Part shown: piece by piece, positions 24,329 to 35,300 of the stretch
Layout of the letters: each line of letters opens with the position of its first letter
How positions within the stretch are numbered: the stretch's first letter is position 1
NCBI GenBank assembly: GCA_021399435.1
Contig: JAJTUP010000001.1
Location: forward strand, 2,852,001-2,916,000
DNA: 64,000 nucleotides
Source of the DNA: Diaporthe sp. PMI_573
Taxonomy: Eukaryota; Ascomycota; Sordariomycetes; Diaporthales; Diaporthaceae
Direction of reading: 5' to 3'
Position numbers and translations under genes: made by a program
The notes under the pieces: model-generated
Databases searched by the model: none
What the model was told of the DNA's origin: nothing
What the model saw: the letters and a program-made list of their open reading frames with translations, nothing else

Positions 24329-25662
24329 CGTGACGAGCACCACTGTGTGAGACCAGGAACGAGTAGCACTCGGCGTGGTACTCTGGAAGAAAGGGTGGGC
24401 GAAGCCCACTCTGGTCTCAAGACTGTAAATAGAGCGTAGGGCAGTCTGAATCAGTCTGCATCAGCGGCAGAATCCAAGTGAATGTGAGGGCATTCACACA
24501 ACCACGCGAGCACTGTCCACGGGTCAAGGCTCAAGAGCAAGACAACAGATATCCAGGAAGTCGACCGCTGAAGATGCGATGAAACCAGAGAGGCCCGCAG
24601 GCGGGTCCCGAGGTCTGGCTCTAGTCTCTCTAGCTGCCAAGTGTCTCAGGATGTCGTCGGCTCGTCCGACAAGCCAGCCAGCACAGACGCGGACTACGCG
24701 CAGCGCGAAGAAAGGGGTCCAGGGAATCGTCGTGGAGGAATGTTCCCAGGCGGTGGCATGCGTTGATCAATTCAGGACAACAGAGCCCCTATGCCCACGT
24801 CGGTCACGGACCCCCGATCGGGTGCCGCCTTTAAGGCTTGTGGCCTCTAGCCTCTTGGCTTGTAGAACAAAGGTCCGAGAGGTGGCGCCCAGGGCGCCCT
24901 GCAGCCTTACATCAGCAGGTGCTTGATGGAAGGTCTGCCTCCGAACCTGTCGTGTTCCGGAACCGAGCAGCTGGATGAATCTCGACATGTTTTGATGGAC
25001 ATCTGCACAGTTGTACTCGGCATGCTAAAATACCCGTTTAACATTAGGTTTCAACTAGCCCTGAACCCTCTGAAGAATACCACTGCAGGTATTGGTGTGG
25101 GCACAGGGTAAGGGGTGGGGCAGCAATGGCATGCTTGCACAAGCAACTGAACATCATTAACACCCCCCCACCCCCACCCCCACCCCCGACCCTCCAAAAC
25201 AAATAGTTTTTATCATTTCCATAATCGGCGCCCCAGACTACTTCAATATATGCCTAGGTTTGATGGTAGCTCTGGAATTCCTTGACTGGCATCTTGAGGA
25301 CATGTGTCTCGTTTCAGGACACCTCGCTCTGGCCACTGCTTGTGTTCTACCACCTGTACAGTTCCCCAAATAAACTGGAACCATTATAAGGATATTTCAA
25401 GAGGCACACTTTTCCTCTTCTAGGAGCTGTATAAGCACGGTTCAAGAGGGTGCTGGTATAGTTCATAGACACCATATACCACCGGTACTACACCAATACT
25501 GTGTCTGTTGATGGTGACTTGGTTATCCACCTATATAGCGCCACGGGGAATCTCGTAACTGCAGCCATGATTCCCTTGTGCGTATTTTACTTGGGCGGCG
25601 TATGCATCTGGAATTAGCATGGACTGCTCAATGATCCCCACTGATGGACTTTTGGCAACGCC
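24329..25662. other. intergenic region with a C-rich tract
   Basis: This is 1.3 kb from the GH125 promoter to the rhodopsin-like relic. No supported gene is present. A G-quadruplex-type tract is listed separately. Confidence 0.4.
25161..25193 (-). repeat. C5-7 tract series, potential G-quadruplex on the minus strand
   Basis: On the plus strand the tract reads C7-A-C5-A-C5-A-C5 followed by GACCCTCC. The minus strand therefore has four or more G runs of at least five, separated by single bases. That is an ideal quadruplex pattern, and an i-motif pattern on the plus strand. It is intergenic. Confidence 0.8.
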
Positions 25663-26700
25663 TCAAAGCTCATTTGTTGACTCAAGTCGATAAGCATTTG
25701 GATATTGCGGCGTCTCAAGATCAAAGTGCTTAGGATCCGTAGTGATGCCCCGTGACCTTGACGCACGACCTTCAGACCTCACGAGAGAGTACACCAGTGA
25801 AGCCAGAGGAGTGAAGCAAATGTTGCTAAGGTGACGGCCTAGCGGCAACATGGCTGGGACGGAAATCGAAATGATAGTGACAGGAACCTCGGCAGATACC
25901 CAGTAGTATGTAGGGATGAGAGCATCTGTTGTTGTCAGAGTTGCAAACGTCGAGATTGCCTGAAGTCCGGTTGGCCTTACGAGTGAAATCCGCTGCGACC
26001 AAATCAAGTTGGGTTGTTACAGTAATTAGACGACCGAGCGAGACAACAATCACGCTAATAAGACATCAGTACACAGAACTAACCAAGATTTCGAACGTGA
26101 CCAGAGGTCTTACCAGTATCCAAGAATAAAGACAGCCATCAGCCCGACCTTTTTTGCCCGACCGATTTGTAGATGCCGTTGCTTCGGCAAGGGGAGAATG
26201 AGAATGATGAGGTCGATAACAACACTGGGGACGGTACTTCCTAATAAGAGGTCAAACTGTGTTCCGCAGTGTCCAGGTTGTGTGACTATCCAATTTTTGG
26301 AGATTGGCCAACAGAAGAAAATGGTGCCGAAAACATTGCCGATAGGCCACGCAACATGCAAGCCGAACGTTGTCCAAAGAGCGTAGTTGAACCACTTCGA
26401 GTTAGAAGTACGGGGGAAGACACGGGTCAAGAACAGAAGCGCGGCAATCTTGCTGAGGAAGAGGGCGATATCGTAGACAAAGTTCCCCACCGGGTTCATC
26501 TTGGAAAGATACATAGAGGATCTCATCCACGTCGAAGGTCATCATGTGGCGACCAAACCCGGCGTCAATCATGTCTAGGCAAAAGAGATAAAAATTCGGA
26601 TGGCGCCAAAGTAACATGAAGAGATTCGTGCAGTCTGATTATTGTCGAAGCCGGTGGGCGCTGGTCTTCCAGCTTTGTATGGCGAGTCCGAGGTCCCCAT
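25663..26700 (-). pseudogene. decayed fungal rhodopsin/PTH11-like (SAT4-type) membrane protein
   Basis: The reading starts at ATG 26700 and runs through APTGFDNNQTARISSCYFGA and IRIFISFA to a TAG at codon 42. This resembles the start of the family's first helix. It resumes directly at MIDAGFGRHMMTFDVDEILY, a block that in the family lies about 70 residues further on, so the second helix and DDW segment are missing. A frame change follows at about 26482-26500, after which the second half reads well: FVYDIALFLSKIAALLFLTR, then GHCGTQFDLLLGSTVPSVVIDLIILILPLP. A GTAAGA...TTAG intron leads to SLGRLITVTTQLDLVAADF, and a GTAAGG...ACAG intron to ALIPTYYWVSAEVPVTIISI. The end is at 25663. Splice sites in the second half are intact. 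The deletion and the frame change indicate a pseudogene. A sequencing error could explain the frame change but not the missing segment. Confidence 0.7.
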
Positions 26701-27587
26701 AAAGCTCTCGATCTGATGAGCAGAGAATGCCGAACCTACGAACTACATGGTCTATCTATTCCTCAAATATGAGTGCCCAGCGATCGAATAGCACCACAAC
26801 ACCCACCGTTGATCCAGGGTGAGGGACATTACTTAGGCAAGTGGTATTGAGTGACGTTTGTGATCGCCGCAACAGACGCGGTAGAGCGGCGTAGACGCAT
26901 GCCAGGACCCGGTCCCAGCTGCGGATAACATGTACTCAGACGGGGTTGTTTATGGCACGATGCGGATCTGCAGTCATGCAGTCATGCGGCGCAGCCGGCG
27001 AATCCACTGTCCACTCCTGGGTCGCTAGACACTGGTTACATAGGCGCGTGCGAAGCGTCTAATGCAATATGTTTGGCCGGCTGTGCCTCACAGTTGCAAT
27101 GCATGCAACACAATCCTCCATTTCAACCTTGAGTGGGCCACAACGCCAAGCTAACATTTATACCCTGACCATTGTAGGCATGGAATATTCAGGCGTGTTA
27201 GCTGTCCATGGGCGGGGCCACTTCCACCATGCAGGTTACAGGTCGGATGTGTTCATGATTTTATAGATGAAATGGAGGTACTGTAATCATGAGCCTACTG
27301 TCACCGAGAGTTTTAGGTCTCTCTAACCCTAGTACCCACCCACTCTAGGCATACACAATGGCGCCAACACCGCCAAGTTACCACCAACAGTGTCACTGAA
27401 AAGTGACGCTCGGGGTAACTGTAATAAAGTCCCTCGCTTGGTTTATTCTCATGATCTCGCCCCTTTGGATTCAGAAACCATCATCTCTCTTTCAAATGCT
27501 CGTCCAACACAAGTCCGAATCACATATCTTTTGAAGCATTGTTTACACCTTTTCGTTCACCTGTCTTTCTCAAGCTCGAACGACACA
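26701..27587. other. intergenic between two relic genes
   Basis: These are shared upstream sequences of the rhodopsin-like relic (minus) and the oxidase relic (plus). No supported gene is present. Confidence 0.4.
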
Positions 27588-29074
27588 ATGGGTCTCTACA
27601 AAATTCTCCCTGACTCCGTCACTGACGTTGATGTCATTATCGCCGGAGGTTTGTCGAAGTCCACACAGTTCTTTATTCACATCACTGAAACTTGGCATAG
27701 GAGGCGCTGCTGGCTGTGTCATTGCCGGCAGGCTTGCAGAAGCCAACAAGGATTTGTCGATTCTGCTCATCGAAAGCGGCCCAAACAACTTCGGGGACCC
27801 GATGGTCACGGTGCCAGCATTTTGGCTGTCACACACGGATCCCAGTGACAAATACACCTGGTCCTACAAGGCCAGCGCATCTCACTACCTTGCTGGGAGA
27901 GAATCCATTGTTCCTGCCGGTTGTATAGTACGTATTTCAAAGAACCATGCCCGCCCGGTTATCCGAGCCCCTTTAAATTCACATCCCCGGACCGAGGGCT
28001 CCCTAGAGTTTGAAGATATTCATGTACCTTGCATGTGCTGAAGTGCGAATAGCTCGGTGGAGGATCCTCTGTGAACATGTTGCTGTACAGCCGTCCACAA
28101 CGATCAGAACTGGATGCTTGGAACACACCTGGCTGGTCAGGTCTTCCGAAGAGATTCTGAAGTACATGAACAAGGTAGGTAAAAAGAAGACACATGCTTG
28201 TAGGTACTTGGAAGCTGAGGCCCTATTAGTGGGAAAACTACCACGGCCCTCCAGGATCAGAGGACTTTCACGGACATGATGGTCCACTCCATGGTAAGAT
28301 ACTTCGAGAAGTCACCACACTCGTACACCCTTCTCTGTCATTAGAAGGCAGTAGACTGGAAAGCCCAGGAATGAGAAGCTTGCTAACGGAATTATGAATT
28401 AGTGGGTTCTGGAAACTTTCGTGGCAAGGCCCTGGAGGATGACTTCATTTCCTCAGTCAAGACGCTAGGCTGGCCAGAGCTTCCAGACAACAACATTCTA
28501 GACTACATCAATGGCTCGATGCGGGCCCAACGCTACGTTGGCCCTGATGGGAAGCGCCAGGATACCGCTCATGTTTACGTTCACCCTAAGCTTGAGAGTG
28601 GAGAGTACCCAAATATCCATGTCCTCGTTGAGACTGATGTCGAGCGCGTCATATTCGACGACAACAAGAAGGCCGTTGGGGTGGCTTTCCGGCCGAGTGC
28701 TGACTTCCAGCCCGATGCGGACCAAAAGGCGCCGCCCAGGATTGTGAAAGCGAGGCAGCAGGTGGTCTTGTCTGCAGGTGCCCTCGGAACACCGCAAATC
28801 CTGGAGAGGTCTGGCGTTGGCAAGCCTGAGGTTCTCTCCCGCGCAGGAGTCCCGCTTGTCGCCTCTGTCCCAGGAGTGGGCGAAAACTACATGGTAAGTT
28901 ATACCCTGAGCGTTTCAGAAACCCAGATTGCTGATTTTTCATTCTTCAGGACCCACCACATCATGCTCTATCCTTACAAAACTAGTGTCGGGCAAGACCA
29001 GACAATGGAATCAGGATGGCTACAAGAAGCCAGACACCTCACTGTGGATCCCAAGTACCAAGGGGCGAGGAATT
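27588..29074 (+). pseudogene. decayed alcohol-oxidase-type GMC oxidoreductase, C-terminal half lost
   Basis: Apparent exons are 27588-27648, 27701-27927, 28053-28174, 28230-28293, 28403-28893 and 28950-29074. The flavin-binding start reads DVIIAG|GGAAGCVIAGRLAEA. It continues with ESGPNNFGDPMVTVPAFWLS and LAGRESIVPAG, then GGGSSVNMLLYSRPQRSELD and HGHDGPLH. Next come RYVGPDGKRQDTAHVYVHP and VVLSAGALGTPQILERSGVG. This order matches the methanol/alcohol oxidase branch of the GMC family. Two frame breaks are visible. At about 28139-28142 the frame shifts between NTPGWS and SSEEILKYMNK. At about 28950-28954 one extra base follows the acceptor before THHIMLYPYKTS. The frame then ends at 29074, and the expected C-terminal substrate-binding domain with its catalytic His/Asn pair does not appear downstream. 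Splice sites remain good, so the decay looks recent. Intact relatives are about 650 residues. Confidence 0.8.
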
Positions 29075-30863
29075 GACGGTTTGTTGCTGCATTCCGGGGG
29101 GGGCTGGAGTGAGCCGGGAGAGAAGCCCTGCCTGTCCAATTGTCAGCGACCCCGGATGGGGCGTCGCTTTATAACAGCCTCGGGTTTCGTAGTGTTGGGA
29201 AGTGGAAGTGGCGCCTAGATCAGGATTCGGACTGGGATAATATGCACTGGGAGCCACCGGTGGACGCTCACAATTTGAGTTCCGAGCAAACAACACAGAG
29301 AGAGCATTGAGAATGCTGTCAACATATTGAGGGGTCTTGGCCATCTGGGTCTGGTATGAGTTAGTGTGATACAGACTATATAGTTGTCAGCAAGCTTCGA
29401 GTAGAGGCAAAGGAGACAAACTGAAATGATCGGCTAATTGCTTAGCATACATCTTGGTCCATTCGAGTTTGATGTCTTGAGATGAGTGAATACTCAATTG
29501 AGTTTCGCACCATAAAGCCTAGTCAAGCCACATTGACTTTGAAGGAGGGAATAAAATTGAAATGTCATGGATGGGACAGCTTTATGTTTGCATACGTGGA
29601 CATGCATCCGGCTTGGAACGTAACAGAACATCCAGAGACTACTATTTATTATTATTTCGTGCCCCCGTGCATCCACATATCACACCAATTCAGAATGTGT
29701 CTTGTCGAAGCATATGAGATTTAGGCACTCGTTCCGGCATGTTGGACTGCTGGTCCTCAGTCAATGCAGTGCCTCTAGCCTCCCTCCTGCCTCAAGGGAC
29801 CCAGGTACACAACTAGAGGGGTGAATATTTGGAGGAAATAATTAGTTCTTCGGTAGAATAAGCGACATTTCAACCTTTTTGATCTTACAAACGGCGGCAC
29901 AATATCGTATCTGCTGAGCGTCTGCTCTACTTCACGGGTATTAGTGCAGTCGGGGTTGTGAGCTGAGAATAATTGAGTGAAACAAGTAGACGCAACACGT
30001 GCAAGCATTTAGAATACGTAGGCACATGTTGCTGGGCGGAATAGGCACATTTTTTGTCTGTTCCCGTATATCTTTCCCTCCTTTTTTTTTTTTTATTTAT
30101 TTTATTTCTTTCGATTAAGGGTAGAAGGGCAGGTGTGGAAGGGGGGGGGGTTGGGCCCATTTGATGGCCTCAGCTGCAAGCCTTAGACCCATGCATGATA
30201 ATCGAATCACGGCACAGTGATTGTTGTAACTTGAAAAACTTCGTTTGGTTCTGATATGGTATCCTTGTGCAATAAAATAATGACTGCGCCTAATGTCATT
30301 CCAAAATCCCTATGGCCGTCTAAAATAGAATCACCCGTCCTGAAAACCCTCAAAGCAGTCATAACTGTGACAAGAAAACAAAACAGAGATGCTTCATCAT
30401 CTGCCGGTTCTCAATCCAACAAATCGTTCTACTCCTTATGAGATGCAAATGCAGAAATTTGACCGTGTCCTCCACCAGTGCCTCTCCGCACCATGAGACC
30501 ATCAACGTTGAAAAGGGGCAAAGTAGGTGTGTCGTATTTGTGTCTGGGCCTCGGCTCTGCCGTTGTGACACGAATGGGGTATAGTAGCACACTGGCGCCG
30601 TGGATAAGACAAATGCGGATACCGTGGAGCCAGTGATAGAGAAGTTCGGGTGCGTGCCGTCCTTTGGACCGTTGAGCCACTGCAGCACTAGGCTGGCGAC
30701 AAGTTGGAATGGGGTTTAAATTGTGGCTGGTAGGAGACACTCAACGAGTAGGCTGAAGAATGGATGATGCTGCCAGATCAGTTCGACTGAAATGGCGGAG
30801 ATGATTAGGTATTAGATTGCGTGGTACAACTTGCAACCGTATAATGCACCGCGAGAAGTGTCT
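29075..30863. other. intergenic region, AT-rich in part
   Basis: This is 1.8 kb after the oxidase relic. I searched it for the missing oxidase C-terminal domain and found no matching motif. It contains an A/T-rich stretch (about 30078-30110) followed by a G9-10 run near 30140. No gene is supported. Confidence 0.45.
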
Positions 30864-32346
30864 TCAGAGCTTGACTTTCTTGCCAGTGACCTTGTAGATG
30901 ATAGGGGCAATGAGGTCCTCCTTGAAACGTTCCCACGGGTTTCGGTTCAGCCAGTAGCTGAGTTCACGGTAGTTGTACATCTCGCCCCAGCAATCTCTGC
31001 CCCACTCGCAGCCCGCCATGTTGACGACAAAGTCACGATCGTTCTGGTCGTAGTGAACGCGCGTGTTGTTGCCATTCTCGGAGCACGCGCCCGGAGGAAA
31101 GCTATTGATCTTTCTCTGCGGGGCGAAGGCCGTGTGGGCTCGGATCCACGCCTGGCTTCGGTAGAGTTGCTCCAATGCATCCTGTTCTTTGTGGGCCCAC
31201 TCCATGTGCTTCTGTTCGTAGGCCACCGGATCCCACCAAACATCGAGCAGTCGGTCGGTCCACTGGCCACGTCGCACGAAGAACGAGCCGAGGTTGAACC
31301 CAGCGCAGTCCTGGGAGAGGATGAAGTTGACCGAGTTGACATCTCCGTCACCGTCTGGGCTTCGCAGATCATCGTCGAGGTAAGTGTCGTTCAGGGGATG
31401 CGTGATGTTCAGAGGGTTGTACTCGTTGATGTCGCGGTAAACGCTATTCTGTAGCTGATCGAACATGTGACTCTGGAGGGAGTACGACGGTTCCATGATA
31501 TACGTGTTGAGGTCGAGCCACCACACCCTATAGACTGGTTAGTACGAGACTGAAGAAGCAGATGGAATATGCACTTACCACTCCGCCTTGGGGTATTTCA
31601 TGAATGCATTCCTGACGAAATCAACCTTCTCCCAGCTTTCTCGCCACTCGTGAGCGTAACGCTTCTTGGTGCTCATATCGACGACTTCCAGCTCGTAACC
31701 CCACGTTGCGACGTACTTCTTCTTGTTGCGCATGCTGTCCCGCTCGATCGCCCACTCCCTCGCGCCTTTCCATTCCATGACACCCCCACCAACGTTGGCG
31801 GCCAGTATTATGACATATTTTTCTCCGCCACCGAGCCATGACTTCCGGCGCCAGTGGTATAGTAAAGCTGGAGAACGTCAGTATGCAGAGTAGACCCCAC
31901 GGGCTGTGGGGACACGTACGAGATTGGTAGAATATGAGGATCGCGAGAAGCAGTAGCAAGACGAAAAGTAAGCGCAGCTTCGACTTTCGGCCCATGCGCG
32001 CCACTATGTTCCTTATTCTGCCATATAATGGCACCGACTGGGCGGGCGCCCATTTGCCCCCCTGCAGCTTCTCCTTCTCAGCATAGTGTGTACTCGTGTT
32101 GAACTGGGGCAGGCTGTTTGATATGCGCCGCATGTGTCGAGTAAAGAAGCCCTGGTTCTGTGTCGCGAACGACGGGTATCCGCCATTGCCCATGTTCTTG
32201 ATGCGCGCAGACTCCCAGACGACTTGGTTTCCATTGGAGCCTGGGAATGCGGTCGAGGGACTGGATCGACCGCTGGTGTTGATGTCGAGGCCGGGGCTGC
32301 TCCATCCGCCCGCGGGGAGGGGGGACGGGCTTCGAGAGAGGGACAT
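30864..32346 (-). CDS. alpha-1,6-mannosyltransferase subunit, MNN10/MNN11 family (GT34)
   Basis: Three exons, 32346-31920, 31867-31579 and 31527-30864, with 52- and 51-base introns (GTACGT...CCAG and GTAAGT...CTATAG with a CTAAC branch), give 459 residues. The protein is a type II Golgi enzyme: a Ser/Pro-rich cytosolic N-terminus of about 120 residues, one membrane anchor (about 124-139, LRLLFVLLLLLAILIFY), then a lumenal GT34 domain. Family marks are KYVIILAANVGGGVMEW, WEKVDFVRNAFMKYPKAEWV and WWLDLNTYIMEP, the Mn/donor-binding region with its acidic residue. Further on, QDCAGFNLGSFFVRRGQW and VNMAGCEWGRDCWGEM follow. It is expected to work in the mannan polymerase II type complex, adding alpha-1,6-mannose to the N-glycan outer-chain backbone. 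Whether it corresponds to MNN10 or MNN11 cannot be settled by eye. It lies about 7 kb from the GH125 mannosidase gene. Confidence 0.92.
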
Positions 32347-35300
32347 TTGGAAGCCTGGGGTGCCTGTGCCATGGAGGGCGAGCCGATTAGTAGGTTGTCA
32401 CGGGCGCAGGGAGGCGGGCGGGTGGTTGCGACTGGAGACGGGACTGTGGTACGAGACACAACACATAACACATACCTGGGATCGGGGAGAGCTGGCTAGG
32501 CTTCTGCCGATGGACGCCAAGCGACCCAAGCGACGAGGCGGTTTCGCCTCCCAAGGATATCCTGAGGCTACCTGATGCGGATGAGCGTCTTCGGTGGTGC
32601 GAGGGGGCCGGTCTGTCCTCAGCCGAGGAAGAGGTGGCGGAAGATCTTGGGGGAGCCAGGTTGACGGTGTAGGTAGCAGCGACCAGAGGGCAAGACTTGC
32701 CTCCTGGTTAGCCGAAAAAGCCAAGGGGCTGCGAGGTGGGTAGGGAGGTTGGAGTTGCGGGCGTTGTGTGACGGCAAGGATGCGAGGTATTGGGCGAGCG
32801 GGCGGGCGTGGGGTTGCAATCCGCTTTGTGTCTAGCCTCGTGCTCGAGTCGAGTTCGGGTGGATGATCTGACGGGTGGGAGCACAGCCTGGGAGGTCTCA
32901 CCAGATGCACACAAGACGTCGCGGTGGCCCTATCGGGACGGCGCGTCGAGCGAGCGAGCGAGGAGCGACCTGGACACGACAGGTGTCTCCGTCACGGATG
33001 GGAATATCGAGCTGCAGAGCGATCGACAGAGTCGTCGGCGTGTGTGCCAGGGCAGAGCTGTCACAGTGACGGGCTGGGGCCCACGGGTGGTTCCTGAGTG
33101 GGGGAAGGGGGGCCGGTAAATGTGGTGCTTTCAGGGTCTGGAGGCGATGGGACGAACGGGGACGGGGACTGGCGCTCGTGCGGACGAGTGGTTGCTTGTG
33201 CTTGCTGGAGTTGGTCCGATAGATTGTCATGCAGCCCCAGAGCAAAGTGGTTGGTTGTTTTGGGTGTCCCGCAGATGCCACATGCGAATGTCTTCTGGCG
33301 CGACGGAGAAAGAGGGGGAAAAAAAAAAATTTAAAAAAAAATAGGGGATGGCGGTGTCGTCTTCCTTCGCAACTAGCAGGAGGAAGAGCCTGGGCACAAT
33401 TGATGAGATGAATGCAGATTACAGATCACAGATCACAGATTGCACGAGAGCACTGACTCGGCTGGAAGGGGAAGGCCGTGCAGCCAGCGACCCATAACTT
33501 TAAATGACAGCACTCTGCAATCTGCAATCTCAGGGGTCCAAGAGGCAGTCACCAAGTTTATTGAAAATACATCAGACGAACAGTCTGACAATCTGATGCT
33601 ACGTGCAGGATGCGACGGCTACTACCGCGGCAAAAAAACAAGGACATGGTCTGCACCAAACTGCTGTTTCTCGACTTGTTCTCCCTCAAGTGTCTACTGT
33701 GTATTCCAGCCGAGGAAAAGACGGTGGCGGGCTAAGAAGGGCAGCGGAACAACTTGTCTGGACGCTGAATACGGACTCCTTGTTACTAACCACAAAACCG
33801 TATCTCTTCCATCCGGCATGTCTTGGCGGTTGACCATCAGCACTAGCACATCCTCCGACAGAAGAAGGGTAGGCATCATGAGTGTGGATAGAATGGCACG
33901 AATGGGTGGATACCTTGTCTTTTTACGAAGTCTCTGCTCCAACGTTCTTCTGGATGGCCAGCGACAGACTGGTGCCCCCGTGCTACCAAGAGGCTTGGCA
34001 AGGGAGGCTGATTCCCAAGCGAGACAGGCCTGCCCGACCATGGACTGAGCACAGGTCTCGTTTCTGGGTGAGACTGACATCACGTGAGCTCAAGGTAAGT
34101 CCTGCCGACGGCGGCTTACTATCTCGTGAAAGCTGCGTCCAAGGCGATAGACATAGTAAGCGGTAAGAGCTGCTAGCAGAAGTTCATTGGGTGTAACGAA
34201 GATTGAGGCATGCCCTGGTATCGACTGAATTGGGTGATTTTAGGGCTGGCATAGACTTGGTGGACTTGCCTATGTTTTTATAGGTATCTGGACTTTTACT
34301 CGTGCCGTGGGCGAGAACGGCTGGCCTTGTCAAGCTTGCTTTTGATCTTGGATGAGGGCCGATTCGTCGGATCGAGCCGCCCTGCTGAGACCATCTTTTC
34401 CCGGAGTCCAACCATAGGGACGTTGTGGCAAGGTGGAATGGCGACCTGGCAGTCGTACTGTTCTTTAGAATATGCCTGCGACACCAGCATTACACGATCC
34501 CCTCGTGCCGCGGAAACTACGCGCAGACATCGGAATATCCACGCTCTGCACGGTCTACCTGTGGCATCCACCACTATCGTGCCAAGCAATTCAAGCTTCT
34601 GTCCCGCTGGGGCTCCCTGCCGATCACTCGCCCCTTGGGGACGACAAAGGCCCAAGCACCAGATGCATGGGCAAGGATCTGTGTCGGCGGCAGCCCAAGG
34701 TTCTTCATACTTCTGGTCCTGCCGAGTTTGTAGGGCCATGCACGCCAGATTAGTTGGCCTCGACACTTTTTGGCACGCACGGCGCCAACCTCGATGTGAC
34801 GGTGTTCGTCCCTTAGCTCACTAACTCCAGTAGTCATTCAGTGCTGCTAGAAAGCACAACACCTTCGAGATTTGTGCAAATTCATATATTCGAACTTATT
34901 ACTTCATATCCCTGGCATCTATCTTCCGAACTTGTACGCTCCAGATCTCCAGCGCAGCGTGCTGGTGCTGTTAGAGATAGGCAGCGCGCCTGGGCACTTG
35001 TCAATATGGGAGAGGCGGGAATCAAACCATACAGACACCGACGAAGCAGACCGCCATCGACACGATTGGCACACTTCCGCCCGCGCGCACGTATCAGATC
35101 CACACACGCGCACACTGTCTCCCAAGTCCACGTGCAGAGGCTCCCATGATCCACCAGTCTATGCTTCCTTCTGCAACATTGATGTGTCTGGATTCGTGCC
35201 TGCGGGCCAGAGCCCACCCGGGCCAGGGGTCAGTCCTGCGTAGACGGAATCCAGCTCATCCGAGCTCAGGCGCCTATATAGACGCGGAGCCAGCATCTCA

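Noticed and set aside
19483..30863. RIP mutation as the cause of the relics
   Set aside because: The breaks I can define are small indels and a deletion, and conserved stretches between them are not saturated with TA-type changes or stops. A computed RIP index would be needed to exclude it fully.
33440..34766. Open frames of 100-200 codons on both strands in the large gap
   Set aside because: They have no motif, no signal or membrane segments, no plausible splice continuation and unremarkable composition. They are best explained as chance frames.
35000..35050. Second box-B-like string (GGAATCAAACC)
   Set aside because: There is no paired T stem and no acceptor stem, so it is not a tRNA.
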